Below, in pieces: positions 22,734 through 30,572 of a stretch of DNA of 30,572 bases (its first letter is position 1; each line of letters opens with the position of its first letter). The stretch is from Acidobacteriota bacterium (GTDB taxonomy: Bacteria; Acidobacteriota; Terriglobia; Terriglobales; Acidobacteriaceae): positions 1 through 30,572 of the forward strand of contig QIAR01000116.1 in the NCBI GenBank assembly GCA_003225595.1, given 5' to 3'. Both the position numbers and the translations under genes were made by a program. The notes under the pieces are model-generated. The model had not been told where the DNA came from. It worked only from the letters and a program-made list of their open reading frames with translations, and made no database searches.

Positions 22734-24257
22734 ATGAGGTTTCCTCGGTGTGGTGGAATTCTGCTGCATCTCACGTCTTTGCCGAGTCGCCACGGTATAG
22801 GAGACCTCGGGCAGTCCGCTTATCAATTCGCAGAATTTCTCGCCGCGTCAGGCCAGAAACTCTGGCAAGTCTTGCCCTTGAGCCCGACTGGCTACGGTGA
22901 TTCCCCATACCAGTGCTTTTCGGCATTTGCCGGTAATCCTCTGTTCATCGATCTGGGAGCGCTTCTGGAACAAGATCTTCTCGCTCCTTTGGATCTGTCT
23001 AGTACTCCTGACTTTCCTGACGACTACGTCGACTATGGTTCAGTGATCGAGTTCAAGCTAGCTGTGCTCCGGCGAGCTGCCCAGAGATTCTTGGGAGATG
23101 ATTGGCATCCACAGCGTGCGGAATTTGAGGCCTTCTGCCGCAACAATGCCGCCTGGCTGAATGACTACGCTCTGTTTATGGCGTGTAAAGGAGTTCACCG
23201 AGGCGCAGTATGGACGAATTGGGAACCCGCAATCCGGCGACGGGAGGCGGCAGCACTGAAAGAATGGAGTACGACGTTGTCGCACCAGATAGAGGTTTTC
23301 AAATACTGGCAGTTCGAGTTTTGTCGGCAATGGGATAACCTGAAGACCCACTGCCACCAACGCGGCATCCGCATAATGGGAGATATCCCGATCTATGTTG
23401 CCCACGACAGTGCTGATGTGTGGGCTCACCCGGAGTTATTTCATCTGGACGAGCAGGGCAAACCCACAGTGGTGGCGGGTGTTCCGCCCGACTATTTCAG
23501 CGCGACAGGCCAACTGTGGGGGAATCCCATTTATCGCTGGGACGTTTTGGCTAATTGTGGCTACCGGTGGTGGATCGATCGATTTCGCGCATCGCTTCAC
23601 CTGTTCGATATCGTCCGGCTTGACCACTTCCGGGGTTTTGAAGCCTATTGGGAAGTCCCCGCAGGTGCGTCCACGGCTGCCGGTGGAAAATGGGTCAAGG
23701 GGCCGGGAGCCGAGTTCTTCCACGCTTTGCAGGCTGGACTAGGAGAGTTGCCAATCGTGGCGGAAAACCTCGGCGTAATTACCCCTGAGGTGGAAGCCAT
23801 TCGTAAGCAGTTCGGCTTCCCGGGAATGAGCCTGCTCCAGTTTGCCTTCGGCAACGATCCTCAGGGACCTTCCTTCCGGCCGCACAATTACGCTCGCGAG
23901 CTGGTTGCCTATACCGGCGGACACGATAACGACACCACTATCGGATGGTGGACTAGTTCAGGCTACGGAGACAGTACCCGAACTGCTGAAGACGTGCGAA
24001 AGGAACGCGAATTCACCAGAGCATACTTGGGGTTTGAAAACGAAGCCATCAATTGGGTGTTTATTCGTACGGTCCTGGCGTCCGTGGCTGATATTGCCAT
24101 CATTCCATTGCAGGACGTGCTGGGCCTGGGCAGTGAAGCCCGGATGAATCTACCTGGAACGATAAGTGGAAATTGGAAATGGCGTTACAGGCCGAGCATT
24201 TTGACAAACGAAATCGCAGAAAGGTTGGGAATGATGACCACACTATATGATCGTTGA
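22734..24257 (+). CDS. malQ: 4-alpha-glucanotransferase (amylomaltase, GH77)
   Basis: About 507 residues, cytosolic, transferring malto-oligosaccharide segments between alpha-1,4-glucans. It has the GH77 motifs G-I-L-L-H-L-T-S-L-P near the start, nucleophile D297 in I-V-R-L-D-H-F-R-G, acid/base E344 in I-V-A-E-N-L-G-V-I and D398 in G-G-H-D-N-D-T-T. Length is usual for the short bacterial type. ATG 22734 matches the family start, although GGAGG lies only two bases upstream; GTG 22725 is the alternative. It ends 50 bases before the convergent channel-like gene. With trehalose synthase nearby it fits glycogen/maltodextrin to maltose to trehalose conversion. Confidence 0.93.
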   Translation: MRFPRCGGILLHLTSLPSRHGIGDLGQSAYQFAEFLAASGQKLWQVLPLSPTGYGDSPYQCFSAFAGNPLFIDLGALLEQDLLAPLDLSSTPDFPDDYVDYGSVIEFKLAVLRRAAQRFLGDDWHPQRAEFEAFCRNNAAWLNDYALFMACKGVHRGAVWTNWEPAIRRREAAALKEWSTTLSHQIEVFKYWQFEFCRQWDNLKTHCHQRGIRIMGDIPIYVAHDSADVWAHPELFHLDEQGKPTVVAGVPPDYFSATGQLWGNPIYRWDVLANCGYRWWIDRFRASLHLFDIVRLDHFRGFEAYWEVPAGASTAAGGKWVKGPGAEFFHALQAGLGELPIVAENLGVITPEVEAIRKQFGFPGMSLLQFAFGNDPQGPSFRPHNYARELVAYTGGHDNDTTIGWWTSSGYGDSTRTAEDVRKEREFTRAYLGFENEAINWVFIRTVLASVADIAIIPLQDVLGLGSEARMNLPGTISGNWKWRYRPSILTNEIAERLGMMTTLYDR

Positions 24258-24308
24258 AGGTAGTTTTTTGATTTGATGGAACGGCTCATTGGAGTTCTCC
24301 CAAGCAAG

Positions 24309-25013
24309 TTACAGGGGTGAGAGCTCGTCTTCCCTCTCCTCTTTTTTCCGCCGAGCCAACCTTCTTTCGAGGAACTGCCGCGCCAAATCTCTGCCACCAA
24401 CCCCGAATGCGATCGATAACGCCAGCATCATTGCTCCAAAAACGATTCCGAAAGCGAGAAGCATAGTCTGCTCTGCCAAACCCAGTTCTTCAAAGACCAT
24501 TGACAATACGAAAATGATGATGATGGTGCGGATGGAAATACTCAGCAGTCGCGGTGCGGGCAGGTTCGCATTGACCGCCGCCAGGAGGGCGGCCCGGGAA
24601 AAGAAACTCGCTGCCAGAAGCCCGAAGAAAAAGATGAACAGGGACACGAATAGGCGGGGGAGAAAAAGAAAGAATTTGGAAACATGCTCTTGCAAGCCCA
24701 CGATCCCGAGCACGCTCACACCCAGCAAAATGAAGCCCAGCCAGGCCACCCAAAAGACGAACCGGCTTAACAGTTCGGTCGAGGATGGCAGGGCTGCTTG
24801 GTTGAGCAATTGGCTGGCGCCGGCATTCTCGGAGAGCTTGTCGAACTTGGCGAGACGCAGAATGCTACGCAGAATAAATTTCAGAAGGGATGCGATCACC
24901 CATCCCAAGAATGCGATGATCAGCATCACCATCAACCGGGGCAGGAAGTGCGCAAAACCCCTGGCAAGTTCCTGGAAGGCCTGAGTCAGTTCGCTGACGA
25001 TCATTTCCCGCAT
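24309..25013 (-). CDS. Mechanosensitive-channel-like small membrane protein (conserved TM-helix/CmpX type)
   Basis: 234 residues from ATG 25013, behind GAGGT. It has an N-terminal amphipathic stretch, about five membrane segments (V-M-L-I-I-A-F-L-G-W-V-I-A, W-L-G-F-I-L-L-G-V-S-V-L-G-I-V, L-F-I-F-F-F-G-L-L-A-A), and a final pore-like segment rich in Gly/Ala (G-I-V-F-G-A-M-M-L-A-L-S-I-A-F-G-V-G-G-R). The C-terminus is strongly charged (R-R-K-K-E-E-R-E-D-E). This is the arrangement of proteins with conserved TM-helix repeats related to MscS channels; gating is not demonstrable from sequence. It starts seven bases after the glycosyltransferase stop, an operon arrangement. Confidence 0.75.
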   Translation of the reverse strand: MREMIVSELTQAFQELARGFAHFLPRLMVMLIIAFLGWVIASLLKFILRSILRLAKFDKLSENAGASQLLNQAALPSSTELLSRFVFWVAWLGFILLGVSVLGIVGLQEHVSKFFLFLPRLFVSLFIFFFGLLAASFFSRAALLAAVNANLPAPRLLSISIRTIIIIFVLSMVFEELGLAEQTMLLAFGIVFGAMMLALSIAFGVGGRDLARQFLERRLARRKKEEREDELSPL

Positions 25014-25020
25014 TGTTACC

Positions 25021-26289
25021 TCACTCTCTACCGTTCCAGATTTCAAGCAGGTACGGTTTCAATCGCTCGAACTCATGGCATAGCATTTCGACACTGTTTT
25101 CTATCTCTTCCGCAGACGCATCACGATTTTCGCCGAGAAACGTAAACATCCTCCCGCGATAAAGGGGAGCCATGGCCTGGATGATATGGTCCCGACTGAT
25201 CACGGATTTGTGATAAGAAGCGGCGAATTCGTAGACCGTTCTAACCCACAGTTCTGCCGGATAGCGAAAGTCGCCTTCCGAAAGACTCGCCATGCGTTGG
25301 AGCTCGGCAAGTGTACCGGCCGAAAGAATTGAGCTAAAAACAGGCGCCAATTCGCCTACGCCAGAACAGAACATTTCATACAACCGTTTTCGATTCACCC
25401 GGACCGGCTCCTGCGTAACTTCGTACTCACAGCCATGGGTGGGCACGGTCTGCAAATCAGCGCTCGTGCTCCAAGCCGGGAAGGTGGCTTCCAGCGACCA
25501 AAACAGAGTCCCGACAGTCTGTCGCATCGCCGGAACCAGGTCGCTCGAACTTCGATCCGTGTGAATTTTTGGTCCCAGGAACGACTGGCACAGGCGGTAG
25601 CCGCCGGTAATGGCAGCGATGGTGAGACTGATTTCGGTGCCCGTCCGACTGGCTTCATGACGCCATACGTCCTGCCCCAGGAACTGACTTCCGAGGCGGC
25701 CGGAGAAGCCAAATTCTGAGGCGTACGGTTCGCGGAGTCTCCTGCCGTAAATCGCCCGTGTCATCGGGTAGAGAAGGTTCCTCATGAGGAGACCTTCAAA
25801 CTTGTGTCTGCGATAGACGGGTGTCACAAGATCGAAGTCCTCGTGGGAAATGGGACGCAGAAGTCGCGGAATCCACTCGGGTTCGATGGTTGTCGAGTCC
25901 GGTGAAATCACCGCACAGGCCCGGGCACGTAGGAGTTCAGCCGCAGCCAGAATCGTTCGCAGCGCAGTTCCACTCGCCGGGGTGTCCGAATACTGCGTGC
26001 TGATGGAGTGTAAGGTGCGCAGGGCATACAGGTTGGAAGCATGGCGCACGTCATTAATCGACGCTCCGGTAACCAGATCAGGAGTCCCATCCTGTGATCC
26101 GCCATCGGCATCGATAATCACCGCGCGCTCGCGCGGGAAACTCTTCACAATGCCGGCTCGGATCGCCTCGATTACCGGCCCTACAGTTCTGGCGTTGTTG
26201 TAAGTGGGCAAGCCCACCAGGATGTCTACCTCGCCTACGTTGATCAGTTGGCGAAGAAAATCATCCGTGAGAACACTTTCCTCGGCCAA
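25021..26289 (-). CDS. GT2-fold glycosyltransferase, glucosylglycerate-synthase-like
   Basis: About 422 residues. A GT-A type nucleotide-sugar domain starts D-I-L-V-G-L-P-T-Y-N-N-A-R-T-V, then D-A-D-G-G-S-Q-D-G-T and A-V-I-S-P-D-S-T-T. A long helical C-terminal half follows (E-L-A-P-V-F-S-S-I-L, F-A-A-S-Y-H-K-S-V-I). The nearest group I recall is glucosylglycerate synthase / glucosyl-3-phosphoglycerate synthase-like enzymes, which make a compatible solute; the exact donor and acceptor are inferred. TTG 26289 has GGAG six bases upstream; TTG 26307 is an alternative with no such site. It lies between treS (82 bases upstream) and a channel-like gene (7 bases downstream). Confidence 0.7.
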   Translation of the reverse strand: MAEESVLTDDFLRQLINVGEVDILVGLPTYNNARTVGPVIEAIRAGIVKSFPRERAVIIDADGGSQDGTPDLVTGASINDVRHASNLYALRTLHSISTQYSDTPASGTALRTILAAAELLRARACAVISPDSTTIEPEWIPRLLRPISHEDFDLVTPVYRRHKFEGLLMRNLLYPMTRAIYGRRLREPYASEFGFSGRLGSQFLGQDVWRHEASRTGTEISLTIAAITGGYRLCQSFLGPKIHTDRSSSDLVPAMRQTVGTLFWSLEATFPAWSTSADLQTVPTHGCEYEVTQEPVRVNRKRLYEMFCSGVGELAPVFSSILSAGTLAELQRMASLSEGDFRYPAELWVRTVYEFAASYHKSVISRDHIIQAMAPLYRGRMFTFLGENRDASAEEIENSVEMLCHEFERLKPYLLEIWNGRE

Positions 26290-26371
26290 CTTGAACTCCG
26301 TACGCAAGTGGTGAAAGCGGTTTTTCGCGATGCGCCAAGTGGCATCAGTCGCTGCACTCTTCGGATACAGT

Positions 26372-28012
26372 TCAGATTCGTCGCAGTCGGAACCAGTAGA
26401 ACTGGTAAGGGCCCATGGTTAAAAGATAAGGCAGGTCCCCCACCCGCGGGAAAATATTCCTGCCGAACATCTCAATCAGGATATTTCCTTTGTAGCGACG
26501 CAAATCGAGTTCCACAGCCTGGGCCGAACTGGAAACATTATTCACCACCAGGACCGTTTCGTTTCCTAGTTGCCGCACGTAGGCCAGCACCCGATGGTTA
26601 GCGGGATAAAGGAACTCAATCGAGCCCGCGCCAAAAACCCGCGTCGACCTGCGGACCCGTATGATGCGTTGCATCCATGAAAGCAGCGAGTGCTCGGTCC
26701 GTTTTTGCGATAGAACGTTCACCGCTTGATACCCGTACACCGGATTTAGAAGGAGCGGTGAATACAGGCTCTCGGGATCCGCCGATGAAAAGCCACCATT
26801 CCAGCCTCCACTCCACTGCATAGGGGTTCGCACCCCATTGCGGTCACCGAGGTAGATGTTGTCGCCCATGCCGATTTCGTCGCCGTAGTAAATAATGGGA
26901 GTGCCCGGAAGCGACATCAGCATCCCGTTCATTAATTCGATGCGCCTCCGATCGTTATCCAGCAAGGGAGCAAGCCGGCGCCGGATGCCGAGGTTCAGTC
27001 GCATTGACTTACTTCCGGCGTACACATCGTACATGTAGTCCCGTTCCATATCCGTAACCATCTCCAAAGTTAATTCATCATGATTGCGGAGGAACAAACA
27101 CCACTGGCAAGAGGCGGGAATTTCCGGGGTTTGCTGCATAATTTCTGTGATCGGTTTACGGTCTTCCAGCTTCAGTCCCATGAACATCCTGGGCATCAGC
27201 GGAAAGTGAAATGCCATGTGGAATTCATCCCCGTCGCCAAAATACGGCCGGAGATCGGCGGGCCACTGGTTAGCCTCAGCCAGGAGCATTCTGCCGGGGA
27301 ATTCTTGGTCAACCTTCCGGCGTAATTCCTTCAATATTGCGTGAGTCTCGGGCAGGTTCTCACAGGATGTCCCCTCTCGTTCCACCAGGTAGGGAACGGC
27401 GTCTAAGCGGAAAGCGTCGACGCCGATTTCTAACCAAAACTTCATCACATTCCACATCTGCTCGCGAACCGCGGGGTTGTCATAATTGAGATCCGGCTGA
27501 TGACTGAAGAATCGGTGCCAGTAGTAGGATTTCGAAATCGGATCCCACGCCCAGTTGGACATCTCGGTGTCGACAAATATAATGCGGGTACCGCGATAAC
27601 GAGTGTCGGTTTCGCTCCACACATACCAGTCACGGCGGGGATTGTTCTGGGAACTCCGCGATTCCTGAAACCAGGGGTGCTGATCCGAGGTGTGGTTCAG
27701 CACCATTTCGATGATCACCCGGATGCCACGCTCATGTGCACCCGCGAGGAACTTCTTGAAATCTTCCAATGTTCCGTAGGCCGGATGAACCGACTCATAA
27801 TCCGAGATGTCGTAACCGTCATCGCGCAGGGGTGATGGGAAAAAGGGCATCAGCCAAATTGCATTGATACCTAGTTCCTGCAGGTAGTCCAACCGCTGCG
27901 CCAGGCCCTGAAAATCACCCACGCCATCGCCATTGCTGTCGGAGAATGTTCGAACATGGACCTGGTAGATGACCGCGTCCTTGTGCCAGAGCGCATCCTG
28001 CGTTAGAGACAA
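26372..28012 (-). CDS. treS: Maltose alpha-D-glucosyltransferase (trehalose synthase)
   Basis: 546 residues, GH13 subfamily 16. It isomerises maltose to trehalose in the cytosol. Catalytic residues: nucleophile D204 in D-A-F-R-L-D-A-V-P, acid/base E246 in L-L-A-E-A-N-Q-W, and D312 in F-L-R-N-H-D-E-L. Other family blocks are I-Y-Q-V-H-V-R-T-F-S-D-S, Y-G-D-E-I-G-M-G-D-N-I and D-R-N-G-V-R-T-P-M-Q-W. No maltokinase-like C-terminal domain is fused. TTG 28012 follows GGAGG by seven bases. It leads the minus-strand group treS, glycosyltransferase, channel. The 317 bases to 28329 show no gene and should hold its promoter. Confidence 0.93.
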   Translation of the reverse strand: MSLTQDALWHKDAVIYQVHVRTFSDSNGDGVGDFQGLAQRLDYLQELGINAIWLMPFFPSPLRDDGYDISDYESVHPAYGTLEDFKKFLAGAHERGIRVIIEMVLNHTSDQHPWFQESRSSQNNPRRDWYVWSETDTRYRGTRIIFVDTEMSNWAWDPISKSYYWHRFFSHQPDLNYDNPAVREQMWNVMKFWLEIGVDAFRLDAVPYLVEREGTSCENLPETHAILKELRRKVDQEFPGRMLLAEANQWPADLRPYFGDGDEFHMAFHFPLMPRMFMGLKLEDRKPITEIMQQTPEIPASCQWCLFLRNHDELTLEMVTDMERDYMYDVYAGSKSMRLNLGIRRRLAPLLDNDRRRIELMNGMLMSLPGTPIIYYGDEIGMGDNIYLGDRNGVRTPMQWSGGWNGGFSSADPESLYSPLLLNPVYGYQAVNVLSQKRTEHSLLSWMQRIIRVRRSTRVFGAGSIEFLYPANHRVLAYVRQLGNETVLVVNNVSSSAQAVELDLRRYKGNILIEMFGRNIFPRVGDLPYLLTMGPYQFYWFRLRRI

Positions 28013-28329
28013 AGAGCTTCCTCCCTAGCTACTCCGTTGCCGCTCTTGAAGCACAAAGAAAATAAAGGATACTCGAAATCGTGAATGCCACAGACGATGG
28101 AATCCCTCATGCAGTCGGACCCGGGCCTCTCCCGCCTCGCTTTGCTTTGACGTTGCCTTAGGATAACAATAGAAAGGACGCTAGGTCCCATCCTTTGAAA
28201 CAAAATGATCTACCGAAGCACATCGTAGTCGGCATCGGAGTTTTTCAGCACCTAGGCGTGAGCCCAAGGCAGCACATGGGATCGAAAGTCGATTTCATTA
28301 ATTTGGCCAGATCGCCAGCCGGAGGATAA

Positions 28330-28731
28330 TCATCGTATCCCAAAAACATGAAAAACGGCATAGAAGAGTTGCAAGATCGTCACGCCAACGATTACGTAGG
28401 TAGCGATTTCCATCCTTCTGGCAGATTGCTTAGTGCCCCTTACCAGATCGGCCATTTCGGTCGTAGCCTGAACCAATTTGTCGGTTAGGCCGTCCAAGTG
28501 CTCGGTTGAGTTCCTCATTTTGTCCAATATGTGAGACGTATCCGCAATCGCGGTGGCCATCCGCTCGCCATTGCGAATATCGAGTTCGGTTTTACAGGCG
28601 GACCACCACGGACTGCCCGGCGGGTTGTCATACATCCGCTGCCGAATCTCTTCAGAGGAACGGGTCCGCAGCAGTTTGACCAGCGCTTGTATTTTGTTGA
28701 TTGCCCTTGTGTCCTCAGTAAATGTCGACAT
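28330..28731 (-). CDS. Small C-tail-anchored hypothetical protein
   Basis: 133 residues from ATG 28731. Residues 1-100 are polar and helical (I-Q-A-L-V-K-L-L-R-T-R, H-L-D-G-L-T-D-K-L-V-Q-A-T-T-E-M), with a coiled-coil look; residues about 109-130 are one hydrophobic segment (Y-V-I-V-G-V-T-I-L-Q-L-F-Y-A-V) ending in F-G-I-R. No known family is recognised. The start has no clear Shine-Dalgarno, and an upstream frame reaches 28767. It stands alone between treS and the divergent PEBP gene, with 363 bases of apparently empty DNA on its upstream side. Confidence 0.5.
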   Translation of the reverse strand: MSTFTEDTRAINKIQALVKLLRTRSSEEIRQRMYDNPPGSPWWSACKTELDIRNGERMATAIADTSHILDKMRNSTEHLDGLTDKLVQATTEMADLVRGTKQSARRMEIATYVIVGVTILQLFYAVFHVFGIR

Positions 28732-29094
28732 AGCAAGGCAGAGTCTAGCAGCTAAGGACAACGCCACTCAGATACCCGAAGTCCAAGGTCATCTGTGACT
28801 TTCAGTCCTTCTCGTATTTATAAGAAAAAGAAGCACATTTCTCGCAGAATATCGGAAAGAACGCGGTGAGCTATGCAAGCAGGGTACGAGACCAAATCGT
28901 GTTCGGGTTGTCCAGACGAGATCAGTCCATGGCTGCCCCAGCCCCCGCGGGCTTATCCCTGCCCCGAGTGACGAGAGCGCCGCCTGGTTATCGCCAGATC
29001 CCGAATGTGGAGTATTGCTTTTCGGAGGGGCAACTGATTAAATTGGCGCGGATTCCAAGTCGCGGATCGAAGTTTCACGCCAGAGGGGGCCCCT

Positions 29095-29568
29095 ATGCAG
29101 CTCAGGAGCACGGCTTTTCAGACGGGAGGAGCAATACCCACTCGATTCACCTGTGAGGGCGATGACATCTCGCCCGACTTCTCGTGGGGGGATGCTCCGC
29201 TGGAGACCAAGTCGTTTGTATTAATTCTTCATGATCCGGACGCGCCCAGAGCAGGCGGTTTCACTCATTGGGTGGTCTACAACATTCCCGCTGGCACGAG
29301 CCATATCGAGGAAAACATCCCCCAACAAGCGACTGTTGCTGGACTAGGCGTGCAGGGTAAGAACGACTCCGGAGAAATCGGGTACATGGGACCTTGTCCG
29401 CCTTCAGGTACACATCGCTACTTTGCCCGGCTGTTTGCAGTGGACCGCGAACTCGATCTGAAACCAGGTCTTTATCATCGAGACGTCTACTCGGAGATGC
29501 AAGGGCACATTGTGGAACAGGCAGAACTGATGGGCACTTACGTCAAGAAATGTGAAAGAGCCGCTTAG
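29095..29568 (+). CDS. YbhB/YbcL family (PEBP, Raf-kinase-inhibitor-like) protein
   Basis: 157 residues from ATG 29095, behind AGAGGGGG. PEBP fold motifs: T-C-E-G-D-D-I-S-P-D-F-S-W near residue 20, L-I-L-H-D-P-D-A-P, G-G-F-T-H-W-V-V-Y-N-I-P, N-D-S-G-E-I-G-Y-M-G-P-C-P-P-S-G-T-H-R-Y. The D-P-D-x-P and G-x-H-R-Y residues form the ligand pocket. No signal peptide, so cytosolic. Biological role in bacteria is not established. The stretch 28768-29094 shows no supported gene. Confidence 0.92.
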   Translation: MQLRSTAFQTGGAIPTRFTCEGDDISPDFSWGDAPLETKSFVLILHDPDAPRAGGFTHWVVYNIPAGTSHIEENIPQQATVAGLGVQGKNDSGEIGYMGPCPPSGTHRYFARLFAVDRELDLKPGLYHRDVYSEMQGHIVEQAELMGTYVKKCERAA

Positions 29569-29659
29569 TCCCGGGACCTCAGCGTCCGCTCCTCATTGGC
29601 CGCTTGTTCTGTGCCGTCAAGCTCACTCCACGCAGAATTGAGATAGTCCTCCTACTCCG

Positions 29660-30572
29660 TCACGCCTGAGCTCCCAAGGCAAAACCTTCAGGAGTTGATG
29701 GCGCGAGTTGTCGTAGCGGCTCGCATAATCCGCGCATCACCTTTTCGAATCCGGCGAAATCCAGGGATTGCGGACCATCGGACAGGGCGCGCTCTGGACA
29801 AGGATGAACCTCCACAATCAGTCCGTCTGCTCCTATCGCGACCGCGGCGCGTGAAACAGCGGCAATCAAGCTCTGCTTTCCTGTTCCATGGGATGGATCC
29901 GCGATAACAGGTAGATGCGAGAGCTCCCTGACGAGCGCCACCGCAGCCAGGTCCATAGTATTTCTGGTCTCAGTCTCAAAGGTTTTAATGCCACGTTCGC
30001 ACAACACCACACGGCTGTTTCCGCCCGAGAGGAGATATTCGGCTGCCAGCAGCCATTCCTTGACAGTGGCCGAGGGGCCGCGCTTAAGGAGCACCGGCTT
30101 GTCAATCATCGCGAGCCGGCGTAGCAGGGCGAAATTCTGCATGTTGCGAGCACCGACCTGAAGCATGTCAGCGTGTTCGCAGATGACGTCCACATCCTCC
30201 GTGCTCATCACCTCTGTCACCACTGGCAAACCGGTCTGCTCGCGCACTTCTCGCAAAATCTTCAGCGCCTCGATGCCCAAGCCCTGAAAGTCATATGGGG
30301 AAGTCCGAGGCTTGTAGGCGCCACCCCTCAGCATGCTGGCGCCCGCCTTCTTCACAGCAATAGCGGTGGTCAGCAGTTGCTCGTGCGACTCCACTGAGCA
30401 CGGACCCGCGATGACCACCACTGCATCTCCGCCAATCCTCACTCCGGCCACATCGATCACTGACCGCTCCGGTTTGATCTGACGGCTAACCAGTTTGAAT
30501 GGCTGAGCGATGGGCACCACGGCTTCGACCCCGGGGGCCGCACTCAATGCTTCAATTTCGTGGCGGCGGCCT
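29660..30572 (-). CDS. aroF: 3-deoxy-7-phosphoheptulonate synthase (DAHP synthase, type I beta), 5' end cut
   Basis: First enzyme of the shikimate pathway, condensing phosphoenolpyruvate and erythrose 4-phosphate. Motifs: V-I-A-G-P-C-S-V-E-S, G-G-A-Y-K-P-R-T-S-P-Y-D-F-Q-G, K-R-G-P-S-A-T-V-K-E-W, C-E-R-G-I-K-T-F, D-P-S-H-G-T-G-K and V-E-V-H-P-C-P-E-R-A-L-S-D-G. The frame stays open to the window edge, reading G-R-R-H-E-I-E-A-L before S-A-A-P-G-V-E-A-V, which fits the ferredoxin-like N-terminal domain of the Thermotoga-type enzyme. The true start lies outside. TTG 30547 is in frame but would cut that domain. Confidence 0.93.
   Translation of the reverse strand, partial: GRRHEIEALSAAPGVEAVVPIAQPFKLVSRQIKPERSVIDVAGVRIGGDAVVVIAGPCSVESHEQLLTTAIAVKKAGASMLRGGAYKPRTSPYDFQGLGIEALKILREVREQTGLPVVTEVMSTEDVDVICEHADMLQVGARNMQNFALLRRLAMIDKPVLLKRGPSATVKEWLLAAEYLLSGGNSRVVLCERGIKTFETETRNTMDLAAVALVRELSHLPVIADPSHGTGKQSLIAAVSRAAVAIGADGLIVEVHPCPERALSDGPQSLDFAGFEKVMRGLCEPLRQLAPSTPEGFALGAQA

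Noticed and set aside
24289..24984. 231-codon plus-strand frame opposite the channel-like gene
   Set aside because: Its composition (Arg/Ser/Lys-rich) is typical of antisense of hydrophobic membrane segments; the minus frame has a ribosome site and membrane helices.

Overview
The window looks like a chromosomal segment of an Acidobacteriota (Terriglobia-like) bacterium. The basis is its gene styles: a PknB-type kinase with a proline-rich N-terminus, paired M16 peptidases with signal peptides, a Crp/Fnr regulator with an N-terminal cysteine cluster, a lipase-maturation-factor protein with a DCC thioredoxin-like start, and pyruvate:ferredoxin oxidoreductase next to a dihydroorotate-dehydrogenase-like protein. 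This is a family-resemblance judgement; no rRNA or tRNA gene is visible to confirm it.

Layout. (1) 1-1367 is an inverted duplication: arms 1-399 and 968-1367, roughly 90% alike, each carrying the divergent start region of a Ser/Thr kinase gene and an LMF-type gene. Both kinase copies are broken and meet at about 399. (2) 1348-4441: LMF-type membrane protein with a frameshifted start, a 2OG-Fe(II) oxygenase, and a 51-residue zinc-ribbon protein. (3) 4714-9430: DHOD-like protein and PFOR (nifJ) as a minus-strand operon; nifJ is out of frame just after its start. (4) 9431-10348 is decayed DNA with recognisable remnants of a hydrogenase maturation protease and a VOC/glyoxalase-fold protein. (5) 10448-14812, minus strand: radical SAM protein, Mop-like molybdate-binding protein, and an overlapping inactive/active M16 peptidase pair. 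(6) 15234-17041, plus strand: a tiny secreted repeat protein, a polytopic membrane protein and an unknown anchored protein. (7) 17071-22624: Crp/Fnr regulator, OsmC, tandem universal stress protein (frameshifted) and an ADP-forming acyl-CoA synthetase fused to a GNAT acetyltransferase. (8) 22734-28012: 4-alpha-glucanotransferase, converging on trehalose synthase, a glucosylglycerate-synthase-like glycosyltransferase and a mechanosensitive-channel-like protein. (9) 28330-30572: small membrane-anchored protein, YbhB-type PEBP protein, and a DAHP synthase cut by the window edge.

How the genes fit together. The stress block (regulator, OsmC, USP, acyl-CoA synthetase/acetyltransferase) sits beside an alpha-glucan/compatible-solute block (malQ, treS, glycosyltransferase, channel), suggesting redox/energy and osmotic responses. 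The clearest regulatory signal is one 16-nt sequence, TTGTGATTGCCGTCAC, found both in front of the Crp/Fnr gene and upstream of nifJ. It contains TGTGA-N6-TCAC half-sites, and the regulator has the R-E-T-V-x-R recognition helix that reads TGTGA in E. coli CRP. This suggests autoregulation plus control of pyruvate oxidation.

Three otherwise well-preserved genes (LMF, nifJ, USP) each show a net -1 frameshift close to the 5' end. These are either real lesions or sequence errors and should be checked against reads. I found no CRISPR array, complete insertion sequence or phage module, and no clear new multigene system. The least explained items are the inverted duplication and the DGSPIPWPKPK repeat protein.
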